Below are positions 26,109 to 34,810 of a DNA stretch of 64,000 nt, one piece after another (the stretch's first letter is position 1; each line of letters starts with the position of its first letter). The position numbers and the translations under genes are program-made. Location of the stretch: assembly GCF_036186745.1 (NCBI RefSeq), contig NZ_CP108086.1, positions 3,844,001 through 3,908,000 on the forward strand, given 5' to 3'. Below the pieces are notes generated by a model that was not told the DNA's origin, ran no database searches, and saw nothing but the letters and a program-made list of their open reading frames with translations. The stretch is from Microbispora hainanensis (GTDB lineage: Bacteria > Actinomycetota > Actinomycetes > Streptosporangiales > Streptosporangiaceae).

Positions 26109-27224
26109 ATGCGGACACGTGTCACCGACATGTTCGGAATCGAGTTCCCCATCTTCGCCTTCAGCCACTGCCGGGACGTCGTCGCCGCGGTCAGCCGCGC
26201 CGGCGGCATGGGCGTGCTCGGCGCCCTGTACTTCACCCCGGAAGAGCTCGAGATCGAGCTGAAGTGGATCGACGACCACGTGGACGGTCGTCCGTACGGC
26301 GTGGACGTGGTGATGCCCGCCTCCTACGCGGGCGCGGACCTCGACGTGGACACTCCCGCAGAACTGGTGGCGCGGCTGCAGGGGATGATCCCGCAGGGGC
26401 ACCGGGCCTTCGTGGAGGATCTGCTGGCCCGGCACGGCGTGCCGCCGCTCGACGGCGCCGACTCCGGCAAGGTGCTGCTCGGCTGGACCGACGCGACCGC
26501 CCGGCCGCAGGTCGAGGTCGCGCTCCGGCACCCCATCGCGCTGCTCGCCAACGCCCTCGGCCCGCCGCCCGCGGACGTCGTGGAGCAGGCGCACGCCAAG
26601 GGCGTGCAGGTGGCCGCGCTCGCCTCCACGCCCCGCCACGCGATCAAACAGGTCGAGGTCGGCGTGGACGTCGTCGTGGCGCAGGGCACCGAGGCCGGCG
26701 GCCACACCGGGGAGATCTCCACGATGGTGCTGATCCCGCAGGTGGTGGACGCGGTGGACGTGCCGGTCCTGGCCGCGGGCGGCATCGGGTCGGGCCGCCA
26801 GATGGCCGCGGGCATGGCGCTCGGCGCCGAGGGCGTGTGGACCGGCTCGATCTGGCTGGCCGTGGAGGAGGCCGACACCTCCGAGACCGTACGGCGGCGC
26901 ATCATCGCGGCCACCTCCCGCGACACGGTCAGGTCGCGGAGCTGGACCGGCAAGCCCGCCCGCCTGCTGAAGAACGAGTGGACCGACGCGTGGGAGTCGG
27001 CCGAGTCGCCCGGCACGCTGCCGATGCCGCTGCAGTTCATGCTGATCTCCGACGCGCTGCGGCGGATCAGCAGGTCGGACGCGACCGAGCTGGCCACGTT
27101 CCCGGCCGGGCAGATCATCGGTGCGATGAACCAGGTCAAGCCGGCCAGACAGGTCGTCTTCGAGATGGTGGAGGAGTACATCGAGGCGATGGAACGTCTC
27201 GGCCGCATGACCGGCGACGGCTGA
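26109..27224 (+). CDS. Nitronate monooxygenase / 2-nitropropane dioxygenase-like flavoprotein
   Basis: This is a TIM-barrel FMN oxidoreductase of 371 aa. FMN-phosphate contacts are visible in VAQGTEAGGHTGEIS and VLAAGGIGSGRQMAAGMALGAEGVWTGS. The N-terminus M-F-G-I-E-F-P-I-F-A-F is the usual family start. Length and the C-terminal extension resemble mycobacterial Rv3553-type proteins, which lie among steroid-ring catabolic genes of the KstR2 regulon; other members oxidise alkyl nitronates or reduce enoyl-CoAs. The KstR-like palindrome upstream supports a link to sterol or lipid breakdown. The exact substrate is unknown. It is monocistronic as far as I can see. Confidence 0.85.
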   Translation: MRTRVTDMFGIEFPIFAFSHCRDVVAAVSRAGGMGVLGALYFTPEELEIELKWIDDHVDGRPYGVDVVMPASYAGADLDVDTPAELVARLQGMIPQGHRAFVEDLLARHGVPPLDGADSGKVLLGWTDATARPQVEVALRHPIALLANALGPPPADVVEQAHAKGVQVAALASTPRHAIKQVEVGVDVVVAQGTEAGGHTGEISTMVLIPQVVDAVDVPVLAAGGIGSGRQMAAGMALGAEGVWTGSIWLAVEEADTSETVRRRIIAATSRDTVRSRSWTGKPARLLKNEWTDAWESAESPGTLPMPLQFMLISDALRRISRSDATELATFPAGQIIGAMNQVKPARQVVFEMVEEYIEAMERLGRMTGDG

Positions 27225-27504
27225 CACCGCGAGCGACGGCTGACGCGGTGAGCGGCGGCTGACGCGGTGAGCGGCGGGTCCCCTCGCGCGTCCGTCCCCT
27301 GGAGAGAAGGACCCCGCACCCCGATCGGCCGCCTCACCGGCCAACGCCAGCTCCCGCTCCGCCCCCACCACATCACCCGTACGGGCACGCAACTGGGCCC
27401 TGCCAGGCCCGGTTGTCCCCACGCCTGCCCCCGCCTCCCTCGGTCGCCCGGCCGCTGCGATTTACTGGCGGTGCCGTTCCGCGAGCAGAGGGAGGACGCC
27501 GGGG
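27225..27504. other. 280-bp gap with a short direct repeat
   Basis: Just after the flavoprotein gene a unit like GCGGCTGACGCGGTGA is repeated two to three times (about 27230-27280). The rest is GC-rich spacer and the leader of the DUF89 gene. I see no terminator hairpin or RNA. Confidence 0.4.
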
Positions 27505-28698
27505 ATGAGTGGTGCCCGCGACGAGACCGTGGCTGAGGCCCTGCCAACCCCGCCGCCGATCATGGGGAACGTCCCCGGCTCCTACGCGCTGAGCGTCTTC
27601 AGGGAGCGGCACCCGGTGCTCGTCCGCCAGGTCGCGGAGGCGCTGCCGTACTCGCCGGACCGGCGGCGCGCGCTCGACCGGCTGCTCGACGAGGTCGTGC
27701 GCGACGTCATGGAGCCGCTGGAGCCGTCGGCGCACGACGCCGCGGCCTGGGCCGAGTGGGGACGCGGCAAGATCGGCCGCCCCTATGTCGACGTGCCCTT
27801 CCTGTGGGGGGAGAGTTACTTCTATCGGAAGGTGCTCGAAGCCACCGGATATTTCGGTGACGGCCCGTGGCGCGGGATCGATCCGTTCGGCCCGATGAAG
27901 CAGGCCGAGCTCGATGGCCCGGACGTGGACGGTGAGCTGGCGGCGCTCGACGAGACCGCCGCGCTCTCCCCGGCCGAGCGGGCCGACGCGCTGCTGCTCG
28001 GCTCGCTCTGGGGCAACCGGGCGGACCTGTCCTTCGGCGTCACCCTCACCGGTGACCGGGAGAAGGCCGCGGACCTGGTCGTGGACGACCGCCCGCTGCT
28101 GTGGTCGCTGGTCGAGGCCGCCGCCCCGGGGAGGATCTGCCTGGTCGCCGACAACGCGGGGCGCGAACTGCTGCCCGATCTCGTGCTGGCCGACGATCTC
28201 CTCGCCTGCGGGCTCGCGGGCGAGGTCGTCCTGCACGTCAAGCCCTATCCGTACTTCGTGTCCGACGCCACCCCCGCCGACGTGCTGGCGTGCCTGCGGC
28301 GGCTCGCCGCGGCGCCCGGCCGGGCCGCAGAGGCGGGCGCCCGCCTCTGGGACGCCATGGAGGAGGGACGCCTCACGCTGCGGGCGCATCCCTTCGCCTG
28401 CGCCCCGCTGCCGTACGCGGAGATGCCGGACGACCTGCGGGCGGAGTTCGCGTCGGCCTCGCTCACCGTGATGAAGGGCGACCTGAACTACCGGCGGCTC
28501 GTCGGCGACCGGATGTGGCCGGCGAGCACGCCGTTCGCCGCGGTCACCGCCTACTTCCCCGGGCCGGTCGTCGCCCTGCGCACGCTCAAGTCGGATGCGC
28601 TGGTGGGCGTGCCGGAGCGCGCGCTGGCCGAGCTGGACGCGCCCGGCCGCCCCTGGCGGACCACTGGCACCCACGCCATGGTGCAGGCCCGCCCCTGA
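27505..28698 (+). CDS. DUF89/ARMT1-family metal-dependent phosphatase
   Basis: This is a 397-residue member of the DUF89 damage-control phosphatase family, whose members dephosphorylate abnormal sugar phosphates using Mn, Co or Ni. Family motifs are LVADNAGRELLPDLVLADDL (metal-binding Asp/Asn) and the C-terminal ASLTVMKGDLNYRRLVGD. The N-terminal helical domain (1-130) with PYVDVPFLWGESYFYRKVLE matches the ARMT1 subclass. The start has GGGAGG nine bases upstream. It is convergent with the next gene with a 4-bp gap. The physiological substrate is unknown; a role in limiting sugar-phosphate damage is inference. Confidence 0.85.
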   Translation: MSGARDETVAEALPTPPPIMGNVPGSYALSVFRERHPVLVRQVAEALPYSPDRRRALDRLLDEVVRDVMEPLEPSAHDAAAWAEWGRGKIGRPYVDVPFLWGESYFYRKVLEATGYFGDGPWRGIDPFGPMKQAELDGPDVDGELAALDETAALSPAERADALLLGSLWGNRADLSFGVTLTGDREKAADLVVDDRPLLWSLVEAAAPGRICLVADNAGRELLPDLVLADDLLACGLAGEVVLHVKPYPYFVSDATPADVLACLRRLAAAPGRAAEAGARLWDAMEEGRLTLRAHPFACAPLPYAEMPDDLRAEFASASLTVMKGDLNYRRLVGDRMWPASTPFAAVTAYFPGPVVALRTLKSDALVGVPERALAELDAPGRPWRTTGTHAMVQARP

Positions 28699-28702
28699 GC
28701 GA

Positions 28703-30199
28703 CTATCGGCCCTGATGCACGCGCCTGCGGTTGCCGCCGTGGTATGAGCACGAGCCCTGACGCCCGCCCGACATGCTGACTTTGCCGTCGCTGCATTCGA
28801 TCATGTAGCCCTTGCCCTCCCAGAAATTGGGAATGCAGTGGAAGTACCGGCAGATGTCCGGCTTCGGGTCGGTGATCAGGTCGCCGTCGCAGAAGGTGTA
28901 TCCGTACGGATTCGCGGGCGCGTCACAGAGCGGGACGGCCTCCGGCATCGGTGCCGCCTCCGACGGTGGTGCCGCCTCCGACGGTGGTGCCGCCTCCGAT
29001 GGCGGTGCTGTCTCCGGCGGCGGTGCTGTCTCCGGCGGCGGTGCCGCCTCCGACGGCGGTGCCGGAGGTGACTGAGCCGCAGTGATCTCCGCCTGAGCGG
29101 GAGGCCGGGGAGAAGGCACTGCCGGCGGTTCCGGAGCCGGTGTACTCGTGACCTCGATCGTCACCGTCACAGCGGGATCCGCAGCCTCCGGCACGGGTTC
29201 CGAGGAAGGCGCCTGCGTGATCGTCACCGTCACGACGGGCTCCGCGACGTCGGTCGCCACTTCTGCGGGCGCGAGCGACGGCGCGGGCACGGTCGGCGCG
29301 GGCACGGTCGGCGCGAGCACGGTCGGCGCGAGCGCGGATGGCACAAGGGTTGACGGTCGCCCCACCGAGGCGATGGTGACGGGGGCATGGGGAAGCACCT
29401 GGCCGATCAGTCCGAGCGTCAGGGCGACCGTGACGAGACCCTGGAGGGCGCGACGTCTCGGTGACGCGCCGCGCGGGCCGAAATACGCCGTTCTCAGCAC
29501 GCCGAGGGCCGTACGAGCCGCGTGCGGGGCCTGCGCCGGGCCGACGAGGGCGGGTGGCGATGGAAGGAGCGACTGGTGGTGCACGAGCAGGCGTTCGAGA
29601 TGCGCGACGAACCCCGCACGGTCGCCCATGGCGTCGGCGAGGCCGAGCGCCAGATTGAACCGGAAGCCCACCGACGCCCCCGGATCGAGCACCAGGCCCG
29701 AGACGTACTTCCGGTTGCCGACTCTCATCAGGGTGGACGACGTCGGGAGGTCGTGAGCCAGGCCGGTGAGCTTGGCGAACGCCCACTCGCGGTTGTGCCT
29801 GCTGCCGTGGAAGACGACGCGCTGGTTCGTCACGGACACCGCGCCGATGTCGCTGACGTTCGCCTGCGCCGGCGGCGCCTGCCCGGCCGCCCAGGTCAAC
29901 TCCGGCAGGCTCGCGTAACCGGGGGGAGGCAGCGCGGGCTGATGCCGCAGCTCGATCAGCCGTGCGCCGGGAGCGTTCCAGAGAAGCGTCTCCCCGCGCC
30001 GCATTCGGAGCGAGGGCGGGACGTCGCCAGGGGGTCGGCCGCGGTATGTGCGAGCGCTCGCGAGCATGTGGCGTAATTCGACGTCGGCACGCCGCCAGGC
30101 GGCCAGCGCCGCCTCATACGGCCGACGGCGGTGCTCGTTCTCCCGCTGGGCCCATCGTCCCCGCCGCCCTGGATCGTCCGAGGGCCCGTTCGTCGCCAC
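28703..30199 (-). CDS. Membrane protein with PH-like N-terminus, Pro-rich stalk and Cys-rich C-terminal domain
   Basis: This is a 498-residue protein of unknown function. Residues 60-210 look like a small beta domain (VSVTNQRVVFHGSRHNREW) seen in bacterial PH-like proteins. One membrane helix (about 265-285, LVTVALTLGLIGQV) follows. An external Pro/Ala/Glu/Ser stalk (300-425) is then built from repeats such as AAPPSEAAPPPETAPP. The last 70 residues form a Cys-containing domain with NPYGYTFCDGDLI and GGRQGSCSYHGG, the latter resembling DUF3761-type secreted domains. It is probably a surface-exposed single-pass protein. The stalk is encoded by 18-bp and 15-bp tandem repeats, so its length may vary. 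Confidence 0.6.
   Translation of the reverse strand: MATNGPSDDPGRRGRWAQRENEHRRRPYEAALAAWRRADVELRHMLASARTYRGRPPGDVPPSLRMRRGETLLWNAPGARLIELRHQPALPPPGYASLPELTWAAGQAPPAQANVSDIGAVSVTNQRVVFHGSRHNREWAFAKLTGLAHDLPTSSTLMRVGNRKYVSGLVLDPGASVGFRFNLALGLADAMGDRAGFVAHLERLLVHHQSLLPSPPALVGPAQAPHAARTALGVLRTAYFGPRGASPRRRALQGLVTVALTLGLIGQVLPHAPVTIASVGRPSTLVPSALAPTVLAPTVPAPTVPAPSLAPAEVATDVAEPVVTVTITQAPSSEPVPEAADPAVTVTIEVTSTPAPEPPAVPSPRPPAQAEITAAQSPPAPPSEAAPPPETAPPPETAPPSEAAPPSEAAPPSEAAPMPEAVPLCDAPANPYGYTFCDGDLITDPKPDICRYFHCIPNFWEGKGYMIECSDGKVSMSGGRQGSCSYHGGNRRRVHQGR
28951..29066 (-). repeat. 18-bp tandem repeat in the Pro-rich stalk
   Basis: About six to seven copies of an 18-bp unit (type GGCGGTGCCGCCTCCGAC on the plus strand) encode the A-A-P-P-S-E stalk. 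A second, 15-bp array lies at 29281-29336 in the same gene. Confidence 0.85.
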
Positions 30200-30294
30200 G
30201 CGACCTCCTCATCGATGCGCGACCGCTTCGCGCGAACAGCACCCCCGAGACGGGCAAGTCAATCATCGATGAGGCGCCGGGCGCCATCGGCCGG

Positions 30295-31110
30295 CTATCG
30301 GCCCTGGTAGACCGGTGGGCGTTTGTCGCGGAAGGCGCGGGAGCCCTCCTTGGCGTCCTCCGAGCCGATGACCGGCCAGCCGATCGCGTCGGACACCTTG
30401 AGGGCCTCGGCCTCCGGCATGCCCAGCGTCTCGCGGTAGGCGCGCAGGATCGCCTGCACGGCCAGCGGCCCGCAGGCGGCCACCTGGTCGGCGAGCTCGC
30501 GGGCCACGTCGAGCGCCTGGCCGTCCGGCACGACACGGTTGAGCATGCCCATCGTGAGCGCCTCGGCCGCCGTGATCGCCCTGCCGGTGAGCAGCACGTC
30601 CATGGCGAACGCGTACGGGATCTGGCGCGGCAGCCGTACGGCGCTGCCGCCCATGGGGAACAGCGCCCGTCGTGCCTCGAACAGCCCGAGCGTGGCGCTC
30701 TCCCCGGCGACCCGCAGGTCGGTGCCGACGAGCAGCTCGGTGCCGCCCGCCACGGCGTACCCCTCGACCGCGCACACGATGGGCTTGGACGGCAGCGCCC
30801 CGGTGTCGCGCAGCAGGCCCTTCCAGTGGTAGTCGGGGATCTCGGCGGCCCGGCGGCGCACCCGGTCGTCCTCGGACGGCGTGCCCATGGCCTTGAGGTC
30901 GGCCCCGGCGCAGAACGTGCCGCCCGCGCCGGTGAGGATGCCGACCCGCACCTCCGGCTCGTCCGAGATGTACTGCCACGCCTCGGCGAGCCCGACCAGC
31001 ATGTCCTGCGAGAGCGCGTTCCTGGCCTCGGGCCGGTCCATCGTGACGATCACCACGTGACCGTCGCACTCGATGCGGCAGTGCGGGGTGCTGATGGGCA
31101 GGAGCTCCAC
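30295..31110 (-). CDS. Enoyl-CoA hydratase (EchA19-like crotonase)
   Basis: This is a crotonase-fold hydratase of 271 aa. The oxyanion-hole segment is FCAGADLKAMG, and both catalytic glutamates are present: Glu125 in AGGTELLVG and Glu145, exactly 20 residues on, in LFEARRALFP. It is therefore expected to hydrate enoyl-CoA rather than be a dead paralogue. The GTG at 31110 is chosen because GGAGG lies upstream; earlier in-frame ATGs would swallow the operator. It is divergent from the acyl-CoA synthetase/thiolase operon across 209 bp. In mycobacteria EchA19 sits beside FadD19 and Ltp3/Ltp4 in sterol side-chain degradation, the same association as here. Confidence 0.9.
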   Translation of the reverse strand: MELLPISTPHCRIECDGHVVIVTMDRPEARNALSQDMLVGLAEAWQYISDEPEVRVGILTGAGGTFCAGADLKAMGTPSEDDRVRRRAAEIPDYHWKGLLRDTGALPSKPIVCAVEGYAVAGGTELLVGTDLRVAGESATLGLFEARRALFPMGGSAVRLPRQIPYAFAMDVLLTGRAITAAEALTMGMLNRVVPDGQALDVARELADQVAACGPLAVQAILRAYRETLGMPEAEALKVSDAIGWPVIGSEDAKEGSRAFRDKRPPVYQGR

Positions 31111-31144
31111 AGGTGTCCTCCGGCTGGGTGGTGTCACCGGCTCG

Positions 31145-31158
31145 ATCAAGCGCTTGTT
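31145..31158. promoter_or_regulatory. Perfect match to the KstR2 operator consensus
   Basis: ATCAAGCGCTTGTT fits AnCAAGnnCTTGnT at every fixed position and contains the 10-bp palindrome CAAGCGCTTG. It lies 35 bp before the hydratase start and 160 bp before the synthetase operon, so one repressor could control both divergent units. Confidence 0.65.
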
Positions 31159-31194
31159 AGCCATGGCGCGCGGGGTTAGTCTGCCCGCAAGAAC

Positions 31195-31208
31195 TAGAAC
31201 CGATTCTC
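31195..31208. promoter_or_regulatory. Second, weaker inverted repeat of KstR type
   Basis: TAGAACCGATTCTC has AGAA-N4-TTCT symmetry. It differs from the KstR consensus TnnAACnnGTTnnA at one position of the inner GTT and at the last base. It is in the same divergent promoter as the KstR2-like site. Confidence 0.35.
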
Positions 31209-31319
31209 GTCTGAGTCGCTCCGCATTGCCAGATCTTGTCAGCGCCGCACCCGCGTGCTTCACTCCGCGACCGCTGACGCCTCCCGGTGGTGCGGCGCGC
31301 CCCCATAGGGAGCTGGCAT

Positions 31320-32867
31320 ATGGGCTCACTCGGTTTCTGGAGGCTGGCGCAGGCCGACCCGGCGTGGATCGCCGCGGTCGATCCCGATGGCACGGAACAC
31401 TCCGCGGGCGAGCTGCTCGCCAGGGCCAACCGCATGGTCCACGGCCTGCGTGAGCTGGGCCTGCGCCCCGGGGACGGCATCTGCGGCCTGCTGCCCAACG
31501 GCGCGGACGGTCTCGTGCTCTACCTCGCGGCCCTCCAGGCGGGGTGGTACTACACGCCGGTCAACTGGCACCTCACCGGGCCCGAGATCGCTTACATCCT
31601 GGCCGACAGCGAGGCCAGGGCGTTCTTCGCCCACGAGCGGTACGCCGCGGAGGCCGCCAGGGGCGCGCGGGAGGCCGGGATCGACACCGGCCGGTGCTTC
31701 TCCTACGGCGACGTCGAGGGCTTCCGTCCCGTCGCCGAGCTGACCGACGGCAGGCCGGGCACCCCGCCGCCCGACCGTACGGCCGGGGCGACCATGCACT
31801 ACACCTCGGGCACGACCGGCAGGCCGAAGGGCGTGCGGCGCGCGCTCACCGGCCTCGACCCCGACGACGCCGCCGAGCTGATGACGGCGCTGCTGCGGCT
31901 GTTCGGCGTGACACCGGGCCGCCCGAACGCCCACCTGGTCACGTCGCCGAGCTATCACACGGCGGTCACCCAGTTCGCCGGCACGGCGCTGCACATGGGG
32001 CACACGCTCGTCTTCATGGACAGGTGGGACGCCGAGGAGACCCTGCGCCTGTGCGAGCGCCATCACGTGACGAACTCCCACATGGTGCCGACGCACTTCA
32101 AGCGGCTGCTGTCGCTGCCCGAGGAGACGCGGCGCGCCTACGACCTGTCGTCGCTGCGGTGGATGATCCACGCCGCCGCGCCCTGCCCGGTGCCGGTCAA
32201 GTGGCAGATGCTGGAGTGGTGGGGCGACGTGATCTACGAGTACTACGCCGCCACCGAGGGCGGCGGCACGGTCGCCACTCCCGAGGACTGGAAGAAGCGG
32301 CCGGGCACGGTCGGGAAGGCCTGGCCGGGCAGCGAGCTGCTGATCGTGGACGACGAGCTCGCGCCGGTGCCCGCGGGCACGCCCGGCACCGTCTACATGA
32401 AGATGGGCATCTCGTTCGAATACAAGGGCGACCCGGAGAAGACCGCCGCGGGCCGCCTCCGGGACTACTTCACGGTCGGCGACATCGGCTATCTGGACGA
32501 CGACGGCTTCCTTTTCCTCTGCGACCGCAAGGCCGACATGATCATCTCGGGTGGGGCCAACATCTATCCGGCCGAGATCGAAAACGAGCTCATGGCCCAC
32601 CCGAAGGTGGCCGACGTGGCCGTGTTCGGCATCCCGGACGACGAGTGGGGTGAGCGGATCATGGCCGTCGTCGAGCCCGCGCCCGGCGCCGTCCCCGGGC
32701 AGGAGCTGGCCGCGGAGCTCGTCGGTTCCCTGGAGGGCCGCCTGGCCCGCATGAAGTGGCCGAGCGTGGTCGAGTTCATCGACGAGATGCCCCGCGAGCC
32801 GAACGGCAAGCTGCTCAAACGCAAGCTCCGCGCCCCCTACTGGGAAGGCAGGGACCGTGCCATCTGA
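31320..32867 (+). CDS. Acyl-CoA synthetase (FadD-type, ANL superfamily)
   Basis: This 515-residue AMP-forming ligase activates a carboxylic acid to its CoA thioester. Motifs include MHYTSGTTGRPKGVR (P-loop), YEYYAATEGGG, VGDIGYLDDDGFLFLCDRK and the C-terminal catalytic lysine region EPNGKLLKRKLR. The ATG at 31320 has AGGGAG seven bases upstream. It is the first gene of a five-gene operon: the next start overlaps its stop by 11 bp. With the hydratase, DUF35 protein and thiolases it should feed one beta-oxidation-like route, probably for a cyclic or branched acid. FadD17-like or related steroid ligases are the nearest guess; the substrate cannot be read from sequence. Confidence 0.9.
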   Translation: MGSLGFWRLAQADPAWIAAVDPDGTEHSAGELLARANRMVHGLRELGLRPGDGICGLLPNGADGLVLYLAALQAGWYYTPVNWHLTGPEIAYILADSEARAFFAHERYAAEAARGAREAGIDTGRCFSYGDVEGFRPVAELTDGRPGTPPPDRTAGATMHYTSGTTGRPKGVRRALTGLDPDDAAELMTALLRLFGVTPGRPNAHLVTSPSYHTAVTQFAGTALHMGHTLVFMDRWDAEETLRLCERHHVTNSHMVPTHFKRLLSLPEETRRAYDLSSLRWMIHAAAPCPVPVKWQMLEWWGDVIYEYYAATEGGGTVATPEDWKKRPGTVGKAWPGSELLIVDDELAPVPAGTPGTVYMKMGISFEYKGDPEKTAAGRLRDYFTVGDIGYLDDDGFLFLCDRKADMIISGGANIYPAEIENELMAHPKVADVAVFGIPDDEWGERIMAVVEPAPGAVPGQELAAELVGSLEGRLARMKWPSVVEFIDEMPREPNGKLLKRKLRAPYWEGRDRAI

Positions 32868-33780
32868 GGAACCGCTCGTCGCCGCCCACGTTCTGGAGTT
32901 CCCCGGCGGCTACACGCGTACGACCGGGCCCGTCATCGGGCGTTTCCTCACCGAACTGCGCGACCGGCGGCTGGTCGGGGTCCGTACGGCCGGGGGGCGG
33001 GTGCTGGTGCCGCCGCTGGAGTACGACCCGGACACCGGCGAGCCGGTCACCGAGGAGTACGTGGAGGTCGGTCCGGCCGGGACCGTCCAGGCATGGGCGT
33101 GGGTCGGCTCGCCGCGCCCCGGCCACCCGCTCGACCGGCCGTTCGCCTGGGCGCTCATCCGGCTCGACGGCGCCGATACCGCCCTCGTCCACGCGGTGGA
33201 CGCGGGGAGCCGGAAGGCGCTGCGGCCGGGCCTGCGGGTGCGCCCGCGCTGGCGGGCCGCCACCTCCGGGCACATCACGGATATCGAGTGCTTCCTGCCC
33301 GAGGTCGCCTCGCTCGTCGCGCCCGTGCGGGCCGAGTATCGCGTCACGCCGGGGCGGGCGCTCACCCGGTTTTTGGAAGGCGTGCGCGACGGGAGGTTCG
33401 TCGGCGGCCGGTGCGGCGAGTGCGCCGCCGTCTACGTGCCCTACCGCGTGTCGTGCCCCGCGTGCGGCTCGGTGATCGAGGAGGAGGTGGAGGTCGCCGA
33501 CACCGGCACGGTCACCACCTTCGCCATCAACAACCTGCCCGACCCCCGGGCCCCCGAGGTGCCGTTCGTCTCCGCGTACGTGCTGCTGGACGGCGCGGAC
33601 ACGCCGATGATCGCGCTGATCGGCGGGGTGCCGGCGCACGAGGTGCGGCAGGGCATGCGGGTGCGGGCCGTGTGGCTGCCGCCCGAGGAGCGGACGCTGT
33701 CGATGGCCAACGTGAAGTGGTTCGAACCGACCGGGGAGCCGGACGCCGACCTCGACGAGTCCGCCGGGGGTGCCCGATGA
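32857..33780 (+). CDS. Tandem DUF35 OB-fold protein, one zinc ribbon
   Basis: This is a 307-residue protein with two DUF35-type OB folds (about 15-145 and 165-300). Only the second has an intact rubredoxin-like zinc ribbon, C-G-E-C at the start and C-P-A-C-G 18 residues on. The first lacks the cysteines and has LVPPLEYDPDTGEP instead. DUF35 proteins pair with thiolase-like partners: ChsH2 DUF35 activates the aldolase Ltp2, and Rv3521 lies between FadD and Ltp4/Ltp3 in mycobacteria. It overlaps the synthetase by 11 bp and the thiolase by 4 bp (ATGA), so a stoichiometric complex with one or both thiolases is likely. Confidence 0.88.
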   Translation: MPSEEPLVAAHVLEFPGGYTRTTGPVIGRFLTELRDRRLVGVRTAGGRVLVPPLEYDPDTGEPVTEEYVEVGPAGTVQAWAWVGSPRPGHPLDRPFAWALIRLDGADTALVHAVDAGSRKALRPGLRVRPRWRAATSGHITDIECFLPEVASLVAPVRAEYRVTPGRALTRFLEGVRDGRFVGGRCGECAAVYVPYRVSCPACGSVIEEEVEVADTGTVTTFAINNLPDPRAPEVPFVSAYVLLDGADTPMIALIGGVPAHEVRQGMRVRAVWLPPEERTLSMANVKWFEPTGEPDADLDESAGGAR

Positions 33781-34802
33781 GGGACGTCGCGGTCGTCGCC
33801 TTCGCCCAGACCGTGCACACCGGCCACGACGCCGGGCCGGCCGAGCCGGAACTGCTGCTGCCGGTGATCGACGAGGTCAAGCGGGCGACCGGGCTGAAGA
33901 GGTTCGGCTTCACCTGCTCCGGCTCGTGCGACTACCTGGCCGGGGCGCCGTTCTCGTTCGTCTCGGCGCTCGACGCGGTCGGCGCCTGGCCGCCAATCAG
34001 CGAGAGCCACGTCGAGATGGACGGCGCCTTCGCGCTGTACGAGGCGTGGGTGCGGCTCCAGCACGGCGACATCGACACCGCCCTGGTCTACGGCTTCGGC
34101 AAGTCGTCGATGTCGGACATCCGGGAGATCATGACGCTCCAGCTCGACCCGTACTATCTGGCGCCGCTCGGGCTCGACCAGGTGTCGTACGCCGCGCTGC
34201 AGGCCGCCGCGGTGAACGCGGACCGGGCGGCGCTGGACGAGATCGTACGGCGCAGCCGGGCCGGCGGCCGGGCCAACCCGTACGCCCTCGACCTGCCCGA
34301 CCCTGCCGGGGAGGAGTTCGAGGTCGAGCCGCTGCGGCCGTACGATGTCGCGCCGGTCACGGACGGGGCGGCGGCTGTGGTGCTGGCCGCGGGCGACCGC
34401 GCCCGCGAGCTGGCCGGGCGGCCCGCCTGGATCACCGGCATCGCACACCGCGCCGAGCCCCACTATCTGGGCATGCGCGACCTCGCCCGGTCGGTGTCCA
34501 CGGCCGAGGCGGGCCGGGCGGCCGGAGTGGGCAAGGGCCCGGTCGACGTGGCCGAGCTGCACACCCAGTTCAGCCACGAGGAGCCGATCCTGCGCGAGGC
34601 GCTCGGCCTGTCCGCCGACGTCATGGTCAACCCGTCGGGCGGGCCGCTCGCGGCCAACCCCGTGATGGCCACCGGCCTGATCCGCATCGGCGAGGCGGCC
34701 CGGCGGATCCTCGACGGCTCGGCGGACCGCGCGGTGGCGCACGCCACCTCGGGGCCGTGCCTGCAGCAGAACCTCGTCGCCGTGCTCGACCAGTCTCTGT
34801 AG
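33777..34802 (+). CDS. Thiolase-like protein (Ltp4-type)
   Basis: This is a 341-residue SCP2-thiolase-like protein. An N-terminal nucleophile-position cysteine is present in FTCSGSCDYLAG, and the C-terminal part has HATSGPCLQQN. The residues of the HTQFSH loop occupy the usual His position. It is shorter than classical thiolases and matches the mycobacterial Ltp4 (Rv3522) class by size and neighbours. The start is coupled to the DUF35 gene by ATGA. It likely forms a complex with the DUF35 protein and with the second thiolase. Whether it cleaves (thiolysis) or performs retro-aldol chemistry cannot be decided from motifs alone. Confidence 0.85.
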   Translation: MRDVAVVAFAQTVHTGHDAGPAEPELLLPVIDEVKRATGLKRFGFTCSGSCDYLAGAPFSFVSALDAVGAWPPISESHVEMDGAFALYEAWVRLQHGDIDTALVYGFGKSSMSDIREIMTLQLDPYYLAPLGLDQVSYAALQAAAVNADRAALDEIVRRSRAGGRANPYALDLPDPAGEEFEVEPLRPYDVAPVTDGAAAVVLAAGDRARELAGRPAWITGIAHRAEPHYLGMRDLARSVSTAEAGRAAGVGKGPVDVAELHTQFSHEEPILREALGLSADVMVNPSGGPLAANPVMATGLIRIGEAARRILDGSADRAVAHATSGPCLQQNLVAVLDQSL

Positions 34803-34810
34803 GAGTCGCC

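Noticed and set aside
30295-31329. Upstream extension of the enoyl-CoA hydratase to 344 codons
   Set aside because: It would put the KstR2-like operator inside the gene and adds a non-family N-terminus. The GTG at 31110 has a good ribosome-binding site.
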